The position numbers were made by a program, and so were the translations under genes. Source: Pictodentalium vernedei (Eukaryota > Mollusca > Scaphopoda > Dentaliida > Dentaliidae). From it: 64,000 nt of DNA. The DNA lies in NCBI GenBank assembly GCA_031216915.1, contig CM062297.1:181746350-181810349 (forward strand), read 5' to 3'. The stretch's first letter is position 1. Each line of letters begins with the position of its first letter. Under the pieces are notes generated by a model that was not told the DNA's origin, made no database searches, and worked only from the letters and a program-made list of their open reading frames with translations. Positions 20,486 through 30,600 of the stretch are shown here, piece by piece.

Positions 20486-20796
20486 TCACCAACGATAGAT
20501 TGAAGGTCTAATCCACGATGGGAAAGTAAATAAACAATTTTTATGTAAAACAAAATGTACAATTTCGTACATTTTTCACTTTTTTACATTCGACACGTTC
20601 GCCAACGGGTATTTGAACGTTAAAAGTGCGATCTACTAGTCTCAAAATAATAGCCGATTCTGGGACACCATAAAAAAACGACATTTTTTGCGAACAAGCA
20701 TGCGATTTAACACCGAATCCTACAATGGTAAACGCACCATGTACATGTACTTTACGGTACATGTACAAAGTGGTCCAGAAACGGCCTTTATTACCT
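20486..20796. repeat. Right terminal inverted repeat of the Polinton
   Basis: Reverse complement of 5300-5610 with a modest number of changes. The terminal hairpin GTACATGTAC-TTTACG-GTACATGTAC is perfect here (about 20741-20766). The outer end is ...TTATTACCT at 20796, followed by ACTAAT. Confidence 0.95.
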
Positions 20797-20805
20797 ACTA
20801 ATATG

Positions 20806-20866
20806 TCGCCGCGACGAAATCGGTGAGATATTATTTCGCCGCGGCGAAATCGCCGAGATAAATTTT
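20806..20866. repeat. Short GC palindromic repeat
   Basis: Two related units built on CGCCGCGACGAAATCG and CGCCGCGGCGAAATCGCC lie about 33 bp apart just outside the Polinton. They are partly self-complementary. No gene attached. Confidence 0.5.
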
Positions 20867-21071
20867 GGCAGCCAAAGTCCCTTCCAAGCTTCCGTAGTGT
20901 ATGTGCTTTCTACACACTTAATTGAAAAAATGATTGCAAGGGTTCGTGTTTACGGAACATGTAAAAGAAAAGCAGGAAAATACTGGAGTTCAATTCCGCA
21001 CTACAGAATACAGCTACAGTATTTTTCTTACTCTCCTTTCGTGCATGTGCGTTAATTATCGGCCAATATTA

Positions 21072-21176
21072 TTAGTTACCCCGTGCCTGATCACGTGGTA
21101 CGGGTTTTTGTTCCACCTTAAAGGTAGGTAAAAAGGTAGGTAAAAACCCGTGCCACGTGATTAGACACGGGGTAAC
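21072..21176. repeat. Fold-back hairpin
   Basis: TTACCCCGTGCCTGATCACGTGGTACGGG is mirrored, with a few changes, by CCCGTGCCACGTGATTAGACACGGGGTAA after a loop holding two GGTAGGTAAAA units. About 35-bp arms. The surrounding 20870-21650 has no gene. Confidence 0.7.
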
Positions 21177-21649
21177 GAATTTATCTATTGACTTTCCGTT
21201 TCAGAAGTACAGTTTATTTCATGTGCGAACACACACAGCATGAGATCTTTTATCTTCCATTGTTGAGCCATACAGGTTTCTGTATAAATATAATAAATTG
21301 ATTTCGATGAACGCGTCTTCTACGGGGTATGGACAATTTGTAGATTTTGGAACGAGGCTTCCACTGGGTATGGGAAATTTGTCAGTGGGTGGGCGGACGT
21401 ATCATGGGTTTCAATGAATATGGTCTCAGACCACGTATCTATCAACCAATCAAATCAAAAAATTCACTTTAGTCAATAGATAAGATCATATCTTCGCACT
21501 TGTACGCCTGTTGCTGTTGGAGGGTGTGATCGTTTCGTCTGCGCCATCACCACTTCATCATTTTTACAAAATCTTATATGCGTCACACAAAAGCAAATTG
21601 TTTGCAGTCACTCACCTTCAAAGTGATAGAAAACAGTAACAGAGAGTTG

Positions 21650-22060
21650 GCAAATGAAGATTTTCGAACAATACTCTTATTTTAGCAATCAGTATGGTGG
21701 CGGATTTATTTTCACAGAAAACATTCAGAATATCATTGTTCTACAATCGCAACTCTACCCACTTATACCAAAATCTTTGTTCAAAACCATACCGTTTGAA
21801 GTTGTGCAGCTTTTCAGAAATCCATTCTTATTGCCAAGTAGTTAAACGTTGAAAATATTTTTTTTTCTTCTGAGCAGTAACACTTTAGGCGCGGGGGGGG
21901 GGGGGGGCAGGGATCTTTGGGGTTGGTCACAATTCTTTTGGCCGAAGGTCGAAGTTTTAAGTTGGGGAAGGGTATGGAGTTGGTGTCCCTCTCGCGCTTT
22001 AAGGAGAAATTTTAAGGCTGGAAAGAACGTCAATTTTAACCAAACGTGGTATGGCATCAA
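21650..22060. other. Non-coding, G-run at 21893-21907
   Basis: No supportable gene; short open frames here lack recognisable sequence. A 15-base G-run lies at 21893-21907. Confidence 0.4.
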
Positions 22061-22084
22061 TAATTATGTACCAGTTTTAAGAAA

Positions 22085-22760
22085 ACGGTCGTATTATGTA
22101 AATAGGTTGTCCGTCCGCCCGTCCGTTTCTTTGTCCGGAGGTTTTCTCGGCTGTTCGAGGGCCATTCCCTTCAAAACTTGGCATGCATGTTCACCGCCAT
22201 GGGAACCTGTGTACGTGCGATTGTAGTTTCGGTGGGTCTATTTTTGCCAGTGTTATGCCCCTTAACGACTTAGAATAATTTGACGTAGAGGTCTGAATTT
22301 TGTCCAGAGATGTTCTTGGAGGATTGTGGACCAAATCTTTCGAAACTTGATATGCATGTTCACCATCATATGAACCTGTGCACTTGCGCTTGTAGTTCCG
22401 ATCGGACTGTTTTAGCCATAGTTATGCCGCTTTTTGTCTTAGAATAATTTACAACACTGGTAGAATTTTGTCCTCGGAGGTTAAAAGACTAATTCTTTCG
22501 AAACTTGGTATGCAGAACGCCGCCATTGGAACCCTTGTATCTGCGATTATAGTTCTGGTCGGACTATTTTTTCAAGAATTATGACCATTTTCGACTAGGA
22601 ATAATCTGCCGCATAAGTCTGAATTTAGTCCGGAGGATTTTCTCTGAGGTTTTACCGATTCTTTCCACCATATGAACCGATGCACATATGATTATAATTT
22701 GGGTTGGACTATTCTTTCCAGAGTTATGCCCCTTCTCGATTTTAGAAATTTCACCGTTTG
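22085..22760. repeat. Diverged minisatellite, about four units of 155-175 bp
   Basis: Units near 22165, 22340, 22500 and 22650 each contain a CTTTCGAAACTTGRTATGCATG-like block or relic, a GAACCTGTGYACNTGCGATT block, and end in a GTTATGCCCCTTNNCGA block followed by TTAGAATAATTT. Divergence between units is high. No coding content. Confidence 0.7.
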
Positions 22761-22929
22761 TCATCATTTCGGTTTATGGACGATAAACTGGTTTGCGCCA
22801 CAGTCATACTAAATACGAGTTCAGTTCAATATTATTGGTTGGTCCATTGATCAAAATCGGTAGTTATGTACAATGTGAAGAGGCCTCTACCGGGCGTATT
22901 ATGCAACCCTAGGCGGTGCTCTTGTTTAA

Positions 22930-23318
22930 TTAGTTATTTATTTATTAGAGTTTAACCACACATTAATTAACAGCCAGGGTCATATCGTGTCGGTGACAGT
23001 TTTACGAGTGGAGGAAGCCGGAGTACCCGGAAAGAACCACCGAGCAACGATGAGCAGCTGCCAGCTCCCCAACATCGTAACTCCGCACTGCAGCACAGGC
23101 AGGGTTAGACTGGTTGAAGACATGCGCACCATCGACGTGCAGGACGTCTTAGTACACGGCACCATCGTGCCCCCCCCCTCCCCATGTGGACAATCGGGGT
23201 GAAGTGCCTTGCCCAAGGACACAACACGGAAGTACGAATCGATCGCTCAGACAGTCACCCACCCAAGGACTAACCGGGCTCGACGTTGCTTAACTTCGGT
23301 GATCTGACGAGAACCGTT
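22930..23318 (-). mobile_element. 5S-rRNA-headed SINE, copy 1
   Basis: On the minus strand the 5' head (from about 23318) reads GATCACCGAAGTTAAGCAAC and GGGTGACTGTC-like sequence, matching the inner promoter half of 5S rRNA with changes. The body follows: CCTTGGGCAAGGCACTT, an ACGTCGATGGTGCGCATGTC block, AACCCTGCCTGTGC, and the CTCGGTGGTTC...CTCCGGCTTCCTCCAC block. It ends toward TTAAAC and a T/A-rich tail at 22930. It was probably transcribed by RNA polymerase III in the past and moved by a LINE. Confidence 0.75.
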
Positions 23319-23328
23319 TAATTAGTTG

Positions 23329-23422
23329 ACAACACATGTAGTCCAAACATGGCCTCAAGGACGTACCAAACCCAAAAATTATATTACGGACTTTCAGGCC
23401 ATGTTTGGACTTCAACACATGC
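23329..23422. repeat. Inverted repeat
   Basis: ACACATGTAGTCCAAACATGGCC is mirrored near 23398-23421 by GGCCATGTTTGGACTTCAACACATG with one small insertion. The loop is about 45 bp. Confidence 0.65.
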
Positions 23423-23629
23423 AGACCGTAGAATCAAGAATTTTTAGGGGACTCGTTTTTTTAAGGGGTGGGTGTGTGTGGTGGGGGGGGGGGAGCATGG
23501 TTTCCCAGTGCCCCTGGTTACTCCACTGTAACAAATATCTTATCTCCTGACATAAGTGGATGAAACAAAGAGAAAGAAAAGCAATTAAACAAACATTGGC
23601 GCCAAACAGATGTAACATCTCCCCACACC

Positions 23630-24025
23630 CAAAGTCCTGACGGGGATCAGACACCAACATTCTAAATTCCTCCAAAACAGGATTGCGTCCTTCAATACAC
23701 ACACACAGACACACACACACCGGTCCGTGCCAGTCTTCGGCTGAGGCCAACCACAGCACTTTCATCGTACTGTACCAGGCGCGTTTCACACGTTCATGCG
23801 GCTGCCCAGTGGAAAGTGAACAGAGTAATCCTGAGAACTTCAGCTTAACACTAAATTTCAGCCATCGTTTTTGACGGTTTGCAATGGTCCCGTGGTTTAC
23901 GTGTTGGGCTAATTATTGTCAGGCGGGTCGCGGTGAGTTCGTTTCCCGCGGGAGATCAGAAACCAACATTCTAAATTTCTCCAAAATATGATTGTGTCCT
24001 TCAGTATACACACTTTCACTCCTGG
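23630..24025. repeat. Duplicated segment with degenerate tRNA-like head
   Basis: The segment ACCAACATTCTAAATTYCTCC, followed by an A-rich tract and TGTCCTTCA, occurs at about 23650-23700 and again at 23953-24005. Before the second copy, 23885-23950 resembles a tRNA-derived SINE head: GGTTTACGTGTTGGGC as a box A-like stretch and GTGAGTTCGTTTCCCGC as a box B-like stretch. A CA-rich microsatellite lies at 23697-23720. Confidence 0.45.
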
Positions 24026-24029
24026 AATT

Positions 24030-24424
24030 AGTCCCGAACCAAACTGTGAATTCATATTTTATTCAACACTAAACACGTAGGATAGTCCATCTTCTTCATT
24101 AGAAATATTAATTAGTTAGTTTAATTTATCATCCATTTTTACCATTGAAGCAATGATGAAACACAAGTCAATATTGTGTTGGCCGACTGCAAACCAATAA
24201 AAAACATTAAGTTATTTCCCCTGATACGCGTGAAGGAAAAATGCAAATCATGACCAACTGGAAACTTTCGAATACCTTGAAACATGCACATGTTTAATCG
24301 GGTGATCTTTTATATTTTTTCAACCTGCAAAAGACAGGTCACCAGCTCTAGTAGTACTACTGTTAGTTTTTTAGTTCATGATCAAAAGTATATGTTCGTG
24401 ATCCAACGTTCTTATTGAATTATT
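24030..24424. other. Non-coding, nothing recognised
   Basis: No gene, RNA or clear repeat in this AT-rich stretch. Confidence 0.4.
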
Positions 24425-24870
24425 ATTTATTTATTGGTGTTTAAGATCACATGTTTCTGCACAATGACTAATCGTGACCGCAGTGCATTGTTACGATGTC
24501 ATGTCACACTGTCATGTCACACCCACAAGGTCAGTCGCTAAAGAAGTGATTATTGGGGTTTACCGGCACGTTCGACAACCAAGATCACCTCCTGTCAGAC
24601 TATTTTATCTGTGAAGGTAGAAGGAGTATCCGGAGTTAGACACCGAGAAGTGGCGAGCAAGTGCCAGACTTTCCAAACGTAATAACTCCCAACAAGCAGG
24701 GTTAGCATTAGTTGACGGCAAGTACACCGTCGACAAGCAGTACGCTTTGATATACAGCACTATCGTGCCCCATGTGGGTAATCAACATGAAGTACCTTGC
24801 CCAAGGATACAACGTAGTTACCGCTGGTCGAGATCGAACCATTTATTACACGCCTGTTCTATGTAATCCC
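24425..24870 (-). mobile_element. Degenerate SINE with the shared body
   Basis: The minus-strand body is recognisable by CCTTGGGCAAGGTACTTCA, the ACTGCTTGTCGACGGTGTACTT block, TAACCCTGCTTGTTGGG and the CTCGGTGTCTAACTCCGGATAC block. The tail toward 24425 is TTTATTTATT-like. The head near 24840 has a tRNA-like GGTTCGATCTCGACC. Confidence 0.6.
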
Positions 24871-25037
24871 CATCTACAGCAACACTGAACCATTCGGAAA
24901 ATGAAAATCTGTTCCGCACATATGTGCGGAACGGAAATCGTTGACGGATTATTTTTAAATAGAAACGAAATTTTACTGGAATTTTCTACAAATCATGCAA
25001 CGCAATTACAATTTGAATTGCTAGCGATAGCTGAAAA

Positions 25038-25103
25038 ACATCCCCTGAGTTCCAATGTGTTATATGTGCCAGTAGGCACATAGAACACATTGGAACCCAG
25101 GGG
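25038..25103. repeat. Near-perfect hairpin
   Basis: CCCCTGAGTTCCAATGTGTT and the following TATGTGCC arm are mirrored by GGCACATAGAACACATTGGAACCCAGGGG. Arms are about 28 bp with a loop of about 3 bases. A smaller palindrome, GTTCCGCACATATGTGCGGAAC, lies at 24911-24932. Confidence 0.75.
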
Positions 25104-25247
25104 ACGAAATAGTAACACGGGTTCCCCTCGCAAATTTGGTTGGCGATAAAATGTGTTGTTTTTGTTGATAGCTGTCAAATGAATTGCTGAGTGTCCTTCT
25201 AATATTGTTTTTTTGACGTGAAGGCGTGTAATAAACACCGAACGACG

Positions 25248-25371
25248 AGCGTGTGAATGGGTTAATCGATATGGCACTTGTGCCATCGCGGAAGGATAAA
25301 GTTCGAGGCCTGTGGCCTCTCGTTCTATCCTTCCGCGCTGCCATATCGATTAACCCATTCACACACGCGTG
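25248..25371. repeat. Large near-perfect hairpin, about 124 bp
   Basis: GTGTGAATGGGTTAATCGATATGGCA is mirrored exactly near 25340-25367, and GCGGAAGGATA pairs with TATCCTTCCGC further in. The centre GAGGCCTGTGGCCTC is itself palindromic. The left arm has an extra CTTGTGCCAT. It is likely a fold-back MITE; no gene is associated. Confidence 0.8.
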
Positions 25372-25456
25372 TTGTTCTGTGCATGTACCTTTCGGTTTGA
25401 GGTATAATACTGAGCTTTTAGTTCAAGAAGTGACAGTTTGTTAGTTTGTCAGTTTG

Positions 25457-25683
25457 TTAACTCTCACCCTCACACTACTAGAGGGCGACAATTGGAGAAA
25501 AAAAATCTTGTATTACTAAAGATTTTCATTTTTGCCACAAAGCACAGCTTTTGACCCCTTATTGGAAGGAGCTCGTTCCAGTAATGGGTCATAAGTTAAG
25601 CATAAATTAAAAAAAATAATTTGAATGGCTGTTTATGAATAGCGCTGTATGTATATTGCTGTTATGTTTGTTAAAGGGTTAAC
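25457..25683. repeat. Hairpin MITE family, copy b (diverged)
   Basis: Same plan as copy a: left end TTAACTCTCACCC, GACCCCTTATTGGAAGGAGC in the centre, and right end GTTAAAGGGTTAA. One arm of the palindrome is shortened. Confidence 0.6.
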
Positions 25684-25880
25684 AAACGTATGTTCTTGAT
25701 CAGACGTTGACGACGGCCGCTGCTTTACGAGCAATCGCTTTCACTATTTTATTTATTTATTTTAATATTATTATTTTTCTAAACACAATGAGTTTTCACT
25801 GTCTGTTGTTAATCTACAAAACAAGGAACAAATTGTTCAGCTTTATTAGAGTTATGCGTGTTTATTGGTTTGATTTTGCG

Positions 25881-26514
25881 CAGAGCTGAAACGGTTAAGT
25901 GGTTTTCTTGATCGATTAACCGTGGATTAACCTTGGTTAACCGATTAATCACTTGTCCAAATAGATATCTGAATAACTGCCATACCGTTGATGATTTACA
26001 GCATGAACCCTTTACCCAACGTAACAAACAAAACAGACTAGGCCTATATATAAAAATTTCCATTCAAATTTATTATGTTTTCAATTTTTGTCTCAAAAAC
26101 ATAGCTTATGACCCCTCATTGGAACGAGCTCGTTGAGCTCGCTCCAATGAGGGGTCATAAGCTATGTTTTTGAGACAAAATTGAAAAAGTTTAGTAATTC
26201 ATGAGTTTATTTTGCAAGTATTGTCAGCTATGGATAAAGGGTTAAGAATGACAATTTCCAGCCACTGATACAGTATGATGATCATGCAAGTAAACAAGTA
26301 TGTCAGCAAGTAACTTGCATGCTTTACTCTGCCTCATATAACTGATGTGAGTCAGTGTGACAATGTTTGCCTGTTTTGGTGCAAGTTTGTTCCTTTGTTA
26401 ACCCATACAATATAGTAGTTCAAAAGTAACGGTTTAATCGATCAATTACTTTTTGGATCGATCAAGATGTTAATCATTGATTAATAGATTAATCGGTTAA
26501 CCATTTCAGCTCTA
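25881..26514. mobile_element. hAT-like non-autonomous element with 8-bp target duplication
   Basis: Starts CAGAGCTGAAACGGTTAA and ends TTAACCATTTCAGCTCTA, giving terminal inverted repeats of about 17 bp. Both ends are flanked by ATTTTGCG (25873-25880 and 26515-26522), a perfect 8-bp duplication, the hallmark length of hAT transposons. Subterminal ATTAATC/GATTAAC motifs repeat near both ends, as expected for transposase-binding sites. No transposase frame is present. A hairpin MITE copy (26006-26245) is nested inside. Confidence 0.85.
26006..26245. repeat. Hairpin MITE family, copy c, nested in the hAT-like element
   Basis: Ends AACCCTTTACCCAACGTAAC and GGATAAAGGGTTAA. The central palindrome at about 26081-26184 is almost perfect over 50 bp per arm, from CAATTTTTGTCTCAAAAACA through CCCCTCATTGGAACGAGCTC and back. 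It is the best preserved hairpin of the family here. Confidence 0.85.
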
Positions 26515-26569
26515 ATTTTGCGTGGGCTTTAACGTCACTTTAAACAAGAAGGTTCATATGGTTTTCTGG

Positions 26570-26935
26570 CTTTTTACGGGATGCGGAAGGCAGAGTACCC
26601 AGAGAGGACCACCGAGAAACGGCGATTATTTGCCGGACTTTCCCAGCACTGCATCAGTTAGCAATTTACGGGATGAGACAGAGTACCCAGAGAGAACCAC
26701 CGAGAAACGGCGAGCATTTGCTGGACTTTCCCATCACTACATGAGTTAGCAACGGGTGTCTGCAACTGTATCACTGTCGTGCTATTCGCTTTTGTATACA
26801 ACGCCACCGTGCGCCTATATAGGCAATCAGGTTGGAACGTTTTGCCAAAGGACACAAAACAGATGACGCAGGTCAGTACAGAGCCGTCGATCTTTCGATC
26901 TCGAGGCGAGTGTGTAAACCAATGATTCACGGTGC
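26570..26935 (-). mobile_element. SINE with internal tandem duplication
   Basis: A copy of the shared SINE body, with an internal segment of about 85 bp (AGAGTACCCAGAGAGRACCACC through the following CACTRCATSAGTTAGCAA) present twice in tandem at about 26590-26665 and 26675-26752. The remaining body (box with GGTTGGAACGTTTTGCCAAAGG) runs to about 26935. Confidence 0.6.
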
Positions 26936-27603
26936 TTCCTTATTCTTGACACAGGATGTGTCGAAGGTAATATCACAGGTTATCGAAAGTGGATTTCTTT
27001 TCATTTCCTGTCTCAACAGTCTGAACACTGTTTGAAAAAAATCGATTATCAACACAACCGGCATCTTTTGATAAAACCAAATGTAGTTTGTTTGGAAAAA
27101 CTGTGGTGCAATGACGTCAAAAATATGACCTGCTTACAAACTGACAAATATTCTTGAATTCCTTATCACCGCCCTCTATAACTTGCTCATCAACATGCAA
27201 ATTTAATCATTTTTTGTTGGCAATAAATCAAAAGGATGGTAGATTCATTCAAAGATCCGCCGATACTTTTGTAAAATACCGCTGTTTAATTTCTCAAGAG
27301 CGAAAGAACTGTGGCCTTGAGAACAATTTTATGAAAATAAACATAATGAAGGCAAAACATACAACTAACTACTTTAGCTCCTAACCAGAGGTATAGATAG
27401 ATTTTCTGGTTTTGGGGGCGGTGTCATAACATTTCCGATCGAAACTTTCAGTGCAAAAATACGTTCATATTGGCCCCAGACTGTTCATCAATTTCAATCT
27501 GTTTCAATGTATCTGTGAGAGAATGTACGTGTATGTGTGTATTTGTATGTATGCAATTATTGTACAGCCATTGAGAACTGTGTGTGGATTCTAGGCTTTA
27601 AAA
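26936..27603. other. Non-coding, nothing recognised
   Basis: No supportable gene. A TGTATGTGTGTATTTGTATGTATG low-complexity patch lies near 27530. Confidence 0.4.

Positions 27604-27673
<70 letters not shown>
27604..27673. repeat. (ATT)n microsatellite
   Basis: About 23 uninterrupted ATT units. Confidence 0.95.
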
Positions 27674-27674
<1 letters not shown>

Positions 27675-28780
27675 AGTAAATAAAATATGTTTAAATTAAT
27701 GTAAAATATTGCAGCTTGTCACTTGTGACACACGACAATGTTTTGTATTGCTATTTCTCTTCAGAAATTTTGTGGTACAAGTTTAAGTGGCACGGCAATA
27801 TTTAAAGGTTCTTACTTGCTTAGTGACATATCAGCAGAAGGACATGTTCATTTCGTACCACATTTGGGGATTCCAGCTGGGGTGGGGGGGGGGGGGCGAC
27901 AGAGGTGATGTCATACTGCATTGCATTATGGGTTCATGTGGCTGTCATAGCAGCCTATTGGAGCGGCCATATTCTTACGTCATTGTCACATGATGGCTGA
28001 TGTGAGTGCGCATGCGCAGCTCCTGTTGTTAGGGTAACACTTGTTTCGTCGTCCATTTTGTATGACGGAGGCCGCACATTGGTCTTTTGGTGGCATTTGA
28101 TTGCTATGTAACTGTAAGTCTTATATTATGCCGGGTCGTGTTCTGAGGGAGTATTCTACTGAATGGGAGTACACAGAATTACCGAAAAAGACACAACCAC
28201 ATATGACCCAAATGGACTTTATTTGGCTCGGATTCTTCCAGAATCCTTAGTTTTACCTACAACACCCACTACTGCTTTTCTTCCCTTACTCCTAGAGTTA
28301 TAGAAGTAATGATCAATTCGATGGGAGTATATATAATCACCAAAAACGACCCGAAAATTACCATTACCCCAAATGGATTCTGAAACCCAATATCCAGGGT
28401 AGGGCGCAGTGCTATTGGACATGGAGGTCTCTTTTCTCGCTCGAATTTTGTTATTCTGTGTCAAAATCCTCGTTTCTACATACGCCACATAGCGATTCGT
28501 GATATACAAAGCCATTCGTCCAGATATCCTCATCACCAACTACATTTTTGAATGGTGTTTAGTGCCCTGGAATAGTTAATAACCATCTGCTTACAACACC
28601 GACGCCGTGGACTGGTCATAATCCACGCGTTGGCAGAGATGTCCACGTCTGCGTTTACCAGGTAATAAAAATCATCAGCAGCAAAATTTTAGCTCCCATT
28701 TTGAGTCACACCTTCGTCAGTTAGTGAAGATCCTTGGTACGTTTGGGCGGCGACTTCAACCAAACATGGTTGTTTGGTTT
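27674..28780. other. Non-coding, G-run at 27882-27893
   Basis: No gene recognised. A 106-codon open frame on the minus strand (28219-28539) has no known motif and no supporting context, so it is not called. Confidence 0.4.
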
Positions 28781-28789
28781 GTTAACTGC

Positions 28790-29190
28790 TAGGGGGCGCG
28801 GTGGCATTGCGGTAACCGGTTCTCTCCAGATCACCGAAGATAAGGAACGTCGAGCCCGGTTAGTCACTGGATGGGTGGCCGTCTGAGCGATCAATTCGGA
28901 CTCCAGCACTGTGTCCCTGGGCAAGGCACTTAACCCCTGTTGTCAACATGGGGGCAGGATGACACCGTCTTCTAAGGAGTACTGCACGTCGATGGACCGC
29001 ATGTCCTCAAGCAATCTAACCCTGCCTGTGCTACAGTGCGGAGTTACGATGCGGGGAGCTGGCAGCTGCTCGTCGTTGCTCGGTGATTCTCTCCGGCTTC
29101 CTCCTCTCGTAAAACTTTCACGGTCTCGATTAGCCACTGTGCATAAATATATGACCTTAAAAACACCAATAAATAAATAAATAAATAGTT
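28790..29190 (+). mobile_element. 5S-rRNA-headed SINE, copy 2
   Basis: Head: GGTTCTCTCCAGATCACCGA then AACGTCGAGCCCGGTTAGTC and TGGATGGGTGGCCGTCTGAG, which follows the inner promoter half of 5S rRNA (including the GGTTAGT and TTGGATGGG stretches). Body: TGTCCCTGGGCAAGGCACTT, CACGTCGATGGACCGCATGT, CCCTGCCTGTGCTACAGTGC and CTCGGTGATTCTCTCCGGCT. It ends with a short AAAT tail near 29165-29188. Confidence 0.8.
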
Positions 29191-30224
29191 AACTGCTAAG
29201 TCTTGTGAGCTGAAGATTCATTCTTCGTTGATTGGTAACGTCTTGGGTCATTCGTTGCAACTATTTCTAGATTTGATCAAGAGTTTTTCCTTTTGCTCTT
29301 TCTACTGTATTATGCAATAGCTCCACCTCTTTAGATATGAATTTCACTCCAGAAGAACTTTTGAAAACTTGTATTTGAATGTCATTGTTGTATTTGAATA
29401 TACTGCGCACGTGGGCACATTCAGCTGTGCTAATATTTACAACTTGAAAGTGGGATATACCGATCTCAGTGTGTTGGGGGTTGAGATTCACATGGAGTAC
29501 AATGAACAAATGGACAGATGAAGGACTGATAGCTAATAGGGTTCATGAGGGAGACGGCTGGCATGCTTTCTGTAGAAGTCGAAGCGGAAGAGGTAAGGAA
29601 TAGCGTTAAACAGTTCGTTTCTGAATGGTAAGCGGATAGGGGTCGAAAGAGGGGCAGATGCAGCTGGCGGGACACATTGATAACGAAGGCCCTTCTTTTG
29701 AGAAATGCGATAAATCAGCGTCTGACCGAAGTGTTTTTGTTATTATTAATGACGGCGCAATATGGTCACTCTCGCAACCCCGAAATGAACTGTGCTGTGA
29801 GTCAAGTTCTGTCTATAAGCTCAGAGCCGAGAGATCTCACACACTACCTTTCACGGAACCCTTTTCTTGGATCTGACTATGTCTATAGCGCCTCCATCCC
29901 ACAGATGAATTGAAGAACACTGCTCCAACAACTTTGACCTGATTAGACTAGTCATTGGACAAGCCCATGGTTAAGAAGCTCCGTCTAATAAACCCGGTGT
30001 CGTCAGTGAGGCAGTAACCACGAAGGCATGAGCTGCCATGGAGATATGGATGATTTAGGAGCCAACAGGCCATAGCGAGCCTAGAAAATAAAAGCCAGAT
30101 TAACTGGGAACACGAAACAAGCTATGGGGGATACAGAAGCTTCGATCCATATATAAGCCATATATAATAAATTCGGGTGTCATGGTAATAAAGGGATAGT
30201 ATTACTCCAATAGAACACTAATAA
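29191..30224. other. Non-coding, nothing firm
   Basis: Short open frames only. The right part may be the 5' extension of the decayed reverse-transcriptase fragment that follows, but I see no motif to prove it. Confidence 0.4.
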
Positions 30225-30600
30225 ATTCATTTAGACCCACAAATGAACCGTTAACCACTTGACTAACACATATAACACATTCAGCTCGGCTCTCGATGAC
30301 ACCAAAGAAGTTAGGTTTTTCTTCTGTAATATCAGTAAGATGTTTGACAGAGTCTAACACGGGTGCTTGCTTTAGAAGCTTGAACAGATTGGTATCTCCT
30401 ACTCCATTCTAAGATGGTTTGCCACTTATTTTGATGGTCGACAGTAAAGGCAGGTTACCTCAGGAATTTATTTTGGGACCACCACTCGTCCGTATTTATT
30501 TTTAATGACATCGTCGAAAATATTACCTCTTATATTCGCCTCTTTGCAGGCAGCACATCACTTTATCGTACCTTGGTGTGTTTTTCTCCTTTTTGTAAAA
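30225..30600 (+). pseudogene. Decayed LINE reverse-transcriptase fragment
   Basis: A frame with stops reads a motif A-like ISKMFDRV, then KLEQIGISYSILRWFATYFDGR, then a GIYFGTT...YLF stretch resembling the usual G-x-x-L/F-G-P-x-LF block, and an LQAAHHF that replaces the usual ADD region. Order and spacing fit a non-LTR reverse transcriptase, heavily mutated. No target duplication found. Confidence 0.55.

Larger units (their letters stand above)
5300..20796. mobile_element. Polinton/Maverick (adintovirus-like) element, decaying copy
   Basis: A 15.5-kb element with 311-bp terminal inverted repeats starting AGGTAATAAAGG. It encodes the diagnostic Polinton set: protein-primed DNA polymerase B, retroviral-type integrase, packaging ATPase, adenain-like protease and double-jelly-roll major capsid protein, plus accessory genes. 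Several genes carry internal stops or frameshifts. Flanks are TTCTAA on the left and ACTAAT on the right; they share only CTAA out of register, so no clean 6-bp target duplication can be claimed. Unlike the flanks, it contains no long poly-G runs, SINEs or hairpin MITEs, which suggests fairly recent arrival or selection before decay. Confidence 0.95.

Noticed and set aside
5294-20802. Clean 6-bp target duplication of the Polinton
   Set aside because: TTCTAA and ACTAAT share only CTAA, out of register with the repeat ends.
22085-22760. CRISPR-like array
   Set aside because: Units are long, diverged and contiguous without spacers; this is an animal minisatellite.
28219-28539. 106-codon open frame on the minus strand
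   Set aside because: No recognisable domain and no neighbouring gene; probably chance.
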